From the NCBI GenBank assembly GCA_021769025.1, contig JAETTS010000069.1, positions 1 through 9,771 of the forward strand: 9,771 nucleotides of DNA. The letters are read 5' to 3'. How positions within the stretch are numbered: position 1 is the stretch's first letter; each line of letters opens with the position of its first letter. Both the position numbers and the translations under genes were made by a program. This DNA comes from Enterocloster bolteae (GTDB lineage: Bacteria; Bacillota_A; Clostridia; Lachnospirales; Lachnospiraceae). The notes under the pieces are model-generated. The model was not told where the DNA came from. It worked only from the letters and a program-made list of their open reading frames with translations, and made no database searches. Below are positions 5,677-9,771 of the stretch, piece by piece.

Positions 5677-5967
5677 ATGGATGGGGTAATGTCCAAAGAA
5701 CGGCTGCTATGCGCCTATATGGCAGATAGGGATGGGATTGTGAAGCTAAGGATGCCATTCGATGAGGAACAACTGGAGGCCCTCATGGACCAGGAGACAC
5801 TGCCCGAACTGATTGTGTTCCTGGATTCCCATGTAACCCCCGTCCTGGTCGTGAGAGGAGGGAACATCCAGTTCTGCACAGAGGATGGTCTGGGAGAGAA
5901 GCTGGAACGTTTTCTTAGGAAACGGAGAAACGGAAAGGAGAGAGGAGATGGCAGGCATTGCGGTTAA
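5677..5967 (+). CDS. Hypothetical protein, 96 residues
   Basis: Family not recognised. The ATG at 5677 has GAGGGA (5665-5670) 6 nt upstream and lies 3 nt after the AbrB stop. Residues 18-62 look like a small alpha/beta unit: a strand (GIVKLRMPF), a helix (DEEQLEALMDQETLPELIVFL) and strands (TPVLVVRGG, NIQFCT). A basic C-terminal tail (LERFLRKRRNGKERG) could contact nucleic acid or simply reflect the overlap, because the last 20 nt overlap the next gene. It is tightly packed between a regulator and the YodL-like gene, indicating one operon, but nothing in the sequence points to a specific role. Confidence 0.7.
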   Translation: MDGVMSKERLLCAYMADRDGIVKLRMPFDEEQLEALMDQETLPELIVFLDSHVTPVLVVRGGNIQFCTEDGLGEKLERFLRKRRNGKERGDGRHCG

Positions 5968-6538
5968 GAATAACCTCATCCTGTATTATGGCAATATAGC
6001 CGGATATGTGGAAGATGAAAAAGCCGTCCTTGACCCGATGTTTAAGAACGAATACCTGACCAGGTTCCTGCAGGAGAAGAAGGGGCTGGAACCATGCTGG
6101 CAGGATGGAGTGTATGACCGTCTCGTACACGGGAGGGTGGACATGACCGGGGAGTTGAAGCCAATCAGGAACTGCAGGCTCCACCAACTGAGGCCGGAGG
6201 TGCCACCGGAGGAGCGGTTTCTTGATTTCGAGGACCAGGTATCACATCATGGGATGCCGGATTCCAGCCGGTATGAGGTGGTATATGACTGCCAGATTGA
6301 GACGGATGACCTGGAAACCATCTATACCAAGTTTGAGAGAGAGTTCCCGCAACGGTCCACGGGGCACCCCATTTCTATCTCGGATGTCATTGAACTATAT
6401 GACAGGCAGGGAAGCGAGTTTTACTATGTAGACCATTACGGATTCCAGAAGATTGGGTTCATCCAGAGACAATCCCTGGATACCAAGGGAGCCGACCACA
6501 TGAAAGGTGAGGACGTATGCCAGAGACAACCTATTTAG
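5948..6538 (+). CDS. YodL-like domain protein
   Basis: The 196-residue protein has an N-terminal region without recognised motifs (residues 1-100), which includes the strand YYGNIAGYV and a charged segment. It is followed by a YodL-like domain from about residue 108: RYEVVYDCQIETDDLETIYTKF, then GHPISISDVIELYDRQGSEFYYVDHYGFQKIGF. The GHx(I/L)S(I/V)SDVI block and the YYVDxxGF block are what I recognise. Such domains are common in large polyvalent and accessory proteins of conjugative elements of Clostridia, and their function is not established. The ATG at 5948 has AAAGGAG (5934-5940) 7 nt upstream; an in-frame ATG at 5885 lies inside the preceding gene without a ribosome site. Its presence supports the mobile-element assignment. 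Confidence 0.8.
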   Translation: MAGIAVKNNLILYYGNIAGYVEDEKAVLDPMFKNEYLTRFLQEKKGLEPCWQDGVYDRLVHGRVDMTGELKPIRNCRLHQLRPEVPPEERFLDFEDQVSHHGMPDSSRYEVVYDCQIETDDLETIYTKFEREFPQRSTGHPISISDVIELYDRQGSEFYYVDHYGFQKIGFIQRQSLDTKGADHMKGEDVCQRQPI

Positions 6539-6576
6539 GAAATGAAGGCACGTAGTACAGGAAGAAAGGAGTGAAT

Positions 6577-6822
6577 GTGAATGTGAATGAAAATGATTAC
6601 GGAATAGAAGTCGTGATGCTAAGGACCAAGATGCCCTGCCATGTGGGATATAAGGATGCATGCTTTTTTGAAAGCCGCGAGATACGGGAGCAGTTTGACC
6701 AATCCGTCCTTTGTGCGTATGAACAGCAGATAGATCCGGATTATGAGATGGGCCGGGAACGGATAGAGGATGATATGGATACGGATTGGGAGGAAGGGGA
6801 TGAACCAGAGATGGGGATGTGA
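6577..6822 (+). CDS. Small acidic hypothetical protein, 81 residues
   Basis: Family not recognised. Three in-frame GTG codons occur at 6571, 6577 and 6583 within a perfect GTGAAT triplet repeat. The ribosome site AAAGGAG (6565-6571) overlaps the first and lies 5 nt from the second, so GTG 6577 is the best start, with 6583 possible. The N-terminal half (YGIEVVMLRTKMPCHVGYKDACFFES) looks folded; the C-terminal 30 residues are dominated by D and E (DDMDTDWEEGDEPEMG) and are probably disordered. It is probably the last gene of the cargo operon, with a 63-nt gap before the membrane-protein gene. Such acidic tails occur in DNA mimics and in chaperone-like accessory proteins, but no function can be claimed. 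Confidence 0.65.
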   Translation: MNVNENDYGIEVVMLRTKMPCHVGYKDACFFESREIREQFDQSVLCAYEQQIDPDYEMGRERIEDDMDTDWEEGDEPEMGM

Positions 6823-6885
6823 TGTAGAACGTCATGGTTCAACAGACCTATCATACTGACCCGTTAAAGAAAGGAGCGAAGGTTT

Positions 6886-7113
6886 ATGAAAGTAAAGGAA
6901 AGAGTGGAAAGGCTGGCATTCAGGACCGTGTTATCAGTAAACCGGTTGATACATGAGGAAAAAGCAGAAAATTTTGTTGATACAGCGATCAAAATATTGA
7001 TGGCTGTTGTGATTGGTGCCCTTCTGCTGGCAGGGCTGTATAAGTTATTCGCGGATACGGTACTGCCAACATTGACCCAGCGTGTCACAGAGATGTTTAA
7101 TTATTCCGGCTAA
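6886..7113 (+). CDS. Small single-pass membrane protein, DUF6133-like, conjugation module
   Basis: The 75-residue protein has a basic N-terminal helix (MKVKERVERLAFRTVLSVNRL), then the block ENFVDTAIKILMAVVIGALLLAGLYKLFADTVLPTLTQRVTEMF, in which residues about 36-55 form one hydrophobic transmembrane segment. This layout matches the short pilin-like proteins (DUF6133) that I associate with T4SS or Tad-type conjugation modules of Lachnospiraceae elements. The exact family name is from memory. The ATG at 6886 is preceded by AAAGGAG 9 nt upstream. In intact modules further secretion genes should follow. Here an AT-rich junction follows instead, so the gene seems to be the last intact part of the module on this side. 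Confidence 0.75.
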   Translation: MKVKERVERLAFRTVLSVNRLIHEEKAENFVDTAIKILMAVVIGALLLAGLYKLFADTVLPTLTQRVTEMFNYSG

Positions 7114-7159
7114 GAAAAGATTTTAATTAGCTTGGAGTTGAAAATTATAATATTTTGTG

Positions 7160-7198
7160 TCATCAAAGGCATTATAATTTGATTAATGCCTTTGATGA
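7160..7198. repeat. Perfect 15-bp inverted repeat, possible terminator or junction site
   Basis: TCATCAAAGGCATTA (7160-7174) and TAATGCCTTTGATGA (7184-7198) are exact inverted copies around a 9-nt AT-rich loop. ATTTTAT follows on the + strand, a weak U-run, so it could terminate the transcript of the membrane-protein gene. The absence of mismatches and the position at the start of a compositional break also fit a recombination or insertion end. Confidence 0.7.
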
Positions 7199-7407
7199 AT
7201 TTTATAAAGATAAGGGCAAAGAAGCTGTACGCAAGGATAAGTGATATTCTTGCAGACAACAGAGGCGCAGGAAGGATAAACCATGGAAAAATAATTTTTG
7301 GTAGAATGTTTTTATTTGAAACCACAGCTGGAGATAAGGTTTGCTGCTATATGATGAAAGACCTGCCTCTCCCTATAAACAAGAAAATAGTTGTTTTTAT
7401 ATTATAG
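7195..7407 (+). pseudogene. Remnant of a second pilin-like gene, cut at an insertion junction
   Basis: The frame begins MNFIKIRAKKLYARISDILADNRGAGRI, an N-terminus typical of small pilin-like or DUF4320-type conjugation proteins, in which a basic leader and an NRGxG(Y/F)-like processing motif are followed by a hydrophobic helix. Here the expected hydrophobic helix is absent: after NRGAG the frame continues for about 45 unrelated residues (INHGKIIFGRMFLFETT...) to TAG at 7405-7407. There is no ribosome binding site and the possible ATGs lie in the right arm of the inverted repeat. I read it as a 5' fragment fused to foreign DNA. The family match is a visual impression, so confidence is limited. 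Confidence 0.4.
7377..7400 (+). terminator. Weak hairpin with U-rich tail
   Basis: AAACAA (7377-7382) pairs with TTGTTT (7391-7396) across an 8-nt loop, followed by TTAT. The all-AT-rich stem is weak, but it sits between the junction remnant and the promoter of the defence cassette. Confidence 0.25.
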
Positions 7408-7452
7408 AATAGACATATATACAATTAAATACAGAAAAAACGAAAATAAACG

Positions 7453-7480
7453 TTGATTTATTTGCAAAATGGCATATAAT
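7453..7480 (+). promoter_or_regulatory. Sigma-A-type promoter for the RloAB-like cassette
   Basis: TTGATT (7453-7458) and a perfect TATAAT (7475-7480) are 16 nt apart. Expected initiation near 7487 leaves about 36 nt before the ATPase start at 7523. An in-frame ATG at 7469 lies within this promoter and can be dismissed as a start. The cassette therefore appears to be transcribed independently of the conjugation genes. Confidence 0.65.
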
Positions 7481-7522
7481 AGGATTAAGAGCGTAGAAGA
7501 GTGTATAATGAAGGAGAGTGCC

Positions 7523-8818
7523 ATGCTGATACAGTTTAACTTTAAAAATTTTAAATCCTTCCGGGATGAGGTATCCCTGGATTTGTCGGCTACAAAGATA
7601 ACGGAGCATGAAGATCATGTGGTGGAGATGGCAAATGATAAGTTGCTGAAGGTTGCTGCCATCTATGGTGCAAATGCCAGCGGAAAGTCTAATATTTACG
7701 ATGCTTTTAAATTCATGAGCTATTATGTGGAGGAATCCTTTAAGTTTGGCGGTGAAAGCGACAGCAGGCAAAAAGCAGATTCGGATTACATCAGGGTAAG
7801 CCCGTTTTTGTTTGACAGCAAGAGCAGGAGTGAGGAATCAACCTTTGAAGTGTTCTTTGTTGATAATTCAGAGAATACTGGCAAAATTTATCAGTATGGG
7901 TTTGCGCTGCAGAATGATGAAGTGGTGGAGGAATGGTTTTATTCCAAGGCCAAGACAGCGAGAAACCGGTATAAGACTATTTTTTACCGAAAAAAGGGAG
8001 AAGAACTGGAAGTAAACGGGCTGCCAAAGAGCAGTATTGAAAATATAAAGGTCGCATTGGAAAAGGAGACTTTGATTGTATCGTTAGGGGCAAAGCTGAA
8101 GATATCGAAACTGAAAAAGGTAAGGGACTGGTTTCTGAATAACGAGGTTGTGGACTTCGGAAATCCTGCAGAGAACTTTTTCCGTTCCCAGGTACTGCCG
8201 AAAGGTTTTACCACCAGTAGGGAAATACAGAGCAATGTAGTAAACTAATTTGCATCATTTGATAATGCCATTTGTGATTTTAAAGTGGAGGAAGTTCAGC
8301 GGGAAATTGAAAAAGAGTCCGATCCCAGTTATAAGATTGACGCATTGCATAAGATGGCAGATTGTGATGAATTTGAATCCATTCCGTTGAAAAGTGAATC
8401 CAGTGGGACGCTGAAGATGTTTGCCCTATATCCATCTTTGAAAGAGGTGCTTGATAACGGCGGAACCCTGTTTGTAGATGAACTGAATGCAAGGCTTCAT
8501 CCGTTATTGGTCAGAAACATCATATTGACCTTTTTATCACCGGAAATCAATACCAATCATGCGCAGATGATTTTTACCACACATGATATCTGGCAGCTAT
8601 CTAATGAGCTGTTGCGCCGGGATGAGATATGGCTGGTGGACAAGAATCAGGATGGAGTTTCCGATTTGTATTCCCTTGCTGATTTCAAGGATGAAGACGG
8701 AAATAAGGTACGCCGTGATGAAGCACTGGCAAAGAATTATCTGACGGGCAGCTATGGCGCTATCCCTGCGCTCCGGCCTATGGAGATGTTAAAGGGGAGG
8801 AGTACGAATGGCGAATAA
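7523..8818 (+). pseudogene. AAA family ATPase (RloA/AbiL-type), interrupted by an in-frame TAA
   Basis: Read through position 8246-8248, one frame encodes a 431-codon AAA15/ABC-like ATPase of the COG1106 kind that accompanies RloB in phage-defence cassettes. The N-terminus MLIQFNFKNFKSF and Walker A GANASGKS (residues 49-56) lie before the stop. The ABC-like signature SSGTLKMF (from 293), Walker B TLFVDEL (D319, E320) and the TTHD loop (H354, D355) lie after it. The TAA at codon 242 sits between VVN and FASFDNAICDF, where a tyrosine codon (TAT/TAC) would give a smooth sequence, so a single-base change suffices. Neither half has all ATPase motifs. A GTG at 8285 could restart translation but has no ribosome site. 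The start ATG 7523 follows AAGGAG (7511-7516) by 6 nt. It is either a pseudogene, a read-through gene or a sequencing error. Confidence 0.85.
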
Positions 8819-9473
8819 GAGTGGAGGAAAGCCCAGTGACCGCAGGGCCGGCAAGAGGAAAGACCGGAATCAGCGGATGGGGCAGAGAGTACCGGAACTG
8901 GGATATTACCTGATTGTGACAGACACCGAGGAAACGGAGAAAAATTATTTTGAGGGACTTCGTGACAGCATACCGGCAGAGCTGAAAGATCGGCTGATTA
9001 TTAAGGTGGAGAAAGCCAAGACGGTAGAACTGGTAAAAAGGGCTTTGGAGCTTGTCGGAAAAGAATCACAATATCGGATACCATGGATTGTATTTGACCG
9101 GGATCAGGTGAAAGGGTTTGATGAGATTATATGGACGGCGGAGAAAAACGGGGTACATGCCGGATGGTCAAATCCCTGCTTTGAGATATGGATGTATGCG
9201 TATTTCGGGGAGATGCCTGCAATCAGGGAGTCTTATACCTGTTGTGATCGGTTTGCGGATAAGTTTGAAAAGGTTACCGGGCAGAAGTATTATAAGAACG
9301 ACAGGGACGTTTATCGCAAGCTGGTACAGTATGGTGATTTTGAGCAGGCGGTTGTGTTGGCGGAGAGAAGTTTGAAGAAGTGTGTGGACGATGGGAAGAA
9401 GCTGCCATCGGAGATGTGGCCGGCTTGCATGGTGCAACGGTTGGTGGTAGAGATATGGGAGAAAATTAGGTAA
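8808..9473 (+). CDS. RloB family protein, putative nuclease of the defence cassette
   Basis: The 221-residue product has the RloB layout: a basic N-terminus (RRAGKRKDRNQR), a strand and acidic loop YYLIVTDTEETEKNYFEGL (residues 33-51), an acidic pair in IVFDRD (D97, D99), and the hallmark SNPCFEIW (121-128). RloB is regarded as a Toprim-like, potentially nucleolytic partner of an AAA ATPase; AbiL and RloAB systems in bacteria use this pairing for abortive defence against phage. The first acidic loop usually reads EGExTE as I recall; here it reads DTEETE, so the lead glutamate is replaced by aspartate. The ATG at 8808 overlaps the ATPase stop by 11 nt and is preceded by GGGGAGGAG, showing tight translational coupling. 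The reading frame is intact although the upstream ATPase is broken. Confidence 0.88.
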   Translation: MANKSGGKPSDRRAGKRKDRNQRMGQRVPELGYYLIVTDTEETEKNYFEGLRDSIPAELKDRLIIKVEKAKTVELVKRALELVGKESQYRIPWIVFDRDQVKGFDEIIWTAEKNGVHAGWSNPCFEIWMYAYFGEMPAIRESYTCCDRFADKFEKVTGQKYYKNDRDVYRKLVQYGDFEQAVVLAERSLKKCVDDGKKLPSEMWPACMVQRLVVEIWEKIR

Positions 9474-9486
9474 AGGGATGGTACTA

Positions 9487-9771
9487 ATGAAATCTTTTGA
9501 AGAACTCCTTAAAAAACATAAAGAGAGAATAGACCAACAATATCAATATGTATTAAATGATTTTGCGGATTTAAGTGGAAGTATTAAATACTTGATTAAA
9601 TATAGAAGCGAAAAATATGCAATATTCATTGATCGTGAAAAAGAATTTGATTGGGAGACACATGATAATATTGATGAAGTGATGTCATCAAAAAAAATGA
9701 ATTCAATATTAAGCGGTATTGAACATTTGCAGCATCAGCCTTGTATTGAATACTTTAGCTATAATCAAAAG
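9487..9771 (+). CDS. 5' part of an AT-rich unidentified gene, open at the right edge
   Basis: Ninety-five codons are open to the window end. The start is ATG 9487, with AAAGGG (9472-9477) 9 nt upstream; an in-frame ATG at 9478 is an alternative that adds three residues. The product begins MKSFEELLKKHKERIDQQYQ, an amphipathic helix rich in K, E and Q, followed by IKYLIKYRSEKYAIFIDREKEFDWE and a further helical region. No motif or family is recognised and no membrane segment is seen. Its base composition is much more AT-rich than the RloB gene only 13 nt upstream, so it may have a separate origin. Because it follows RloB so closely it may be co-transcribed as a third member of the cassette, which is inference from spacing. 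Confidence 0.65.
   Translation, partial: MKSFEELLKKHKERIDQQYQYVLNDFADLSGSIKYLIKYRSEKYAIFIDREKEFDWETHDNIDEVMSSKKMNSILSGIEHLQHQPCIEYFSYNQK

Noticed and set aside
4977..5967. A MazEF-like toxin-antitoxin module
   Set aside because: The AbrB-type protein is antitoxin-like in fold, but neither neighbour resembles MazF, VapC, Doc or another known toxin.
6395..6835. 146-codon frame on the minus strand
   Set aside because: It is a shadow of the YodL-like and acidic genes; its translation is low-complexity in P, H and S and resembles no protein.
7469..7522. N-terminal extension of the ATPase from ATG 7469
   Set aside because: The codon lies within the spacer/-10 region of the promoter, and the family N-terminus begins at MLIQFNFKNFKSF (7523), which has AAGGAG 6 nt upstream.
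1..9771. tRNA, rRNA or CRISPR array
   Set aside because: No cloverleaf with a GTTC-type T-arm, no rRNA-like sequence and no regularly spaced repeats were seen on either strand.

Overview
The window looks like part of an integrative or conjugative element from a gut Clostridia, most likely Lachnospiraceae. The basis is the moderate GC content, strong AGGAGG-type ribosome binding sites, frequent GTG/TTG starts, a YodL-like domain protein, and a small single-pass membrane protein resembling those of conjugation modules in that group. All convincing genes lie on the + strand. The taxonomic call rests on style and gene content, not on a marker gene.

Layout. (1) 1-1540: the tail of an unidentified gene, a GNAT acetyltransferase with its own promoter (TTGCAC-17-TATAAT), and a three-cysteine DUF5131 (phage Gp37/Gp68) protein closed by a strong intrinsic terminator. 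(2) 1541-1836: a gene-free stretch full of inverted repeats, including a second terminator hairpin and a competing long-range stem that abuts the next start codon. (3) 1837-6822: a compact, probably co-transcribed cargo block. It holds a PAPS-reductase-family ATP-pyrophosphatase with an APS-reductase-like CC...CxxC cysteine set, two unrecognised proteins, an orphan Dam-like adenine methyltransferase with a TTG start, an acidic protein with three AbrB-like half-motifs overlapping a canonical AbrB protein, a further unknown, a YodL-like domain protein and a small acidic protein. (4) 6886-7113: a 75-residue DUF6133-like membrane protein of the conjugation-module type.

(5) 7114-7522 is an AT-rich junction with a perfect 15-bp inverted repeat, a remnant ORF that looks like the start of a second pilin-like protein, and a good promoter (TTGATT-16-TATAAT). 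(6) 7523-9473 is a RloA/RloB-type defence cassette: an AAA ATPase followed by a RloB nuclease-like protein with overlapping reading frames. The ATPase is interrupted by an in-frame TAA that separates Walker A from Walker B. (7) From 9487 an AT-rich gene of unknown function runs off the end.

Inferred working picture: block 3 carries DNA-modification and regulatory cargo (orphan methylase, ATP-pyrophosphatase enzyme, AbrB regulators) that may protect or tune the mobile element. Blocks 5-7 look like a defence island inserted into, or replacing, what would normally be the next genes of the conjugation module. No relaxase, coupling protein, VirB4, integrase, restriction endonuclease, tRNA, rRNA or CRISPR array is visible here.
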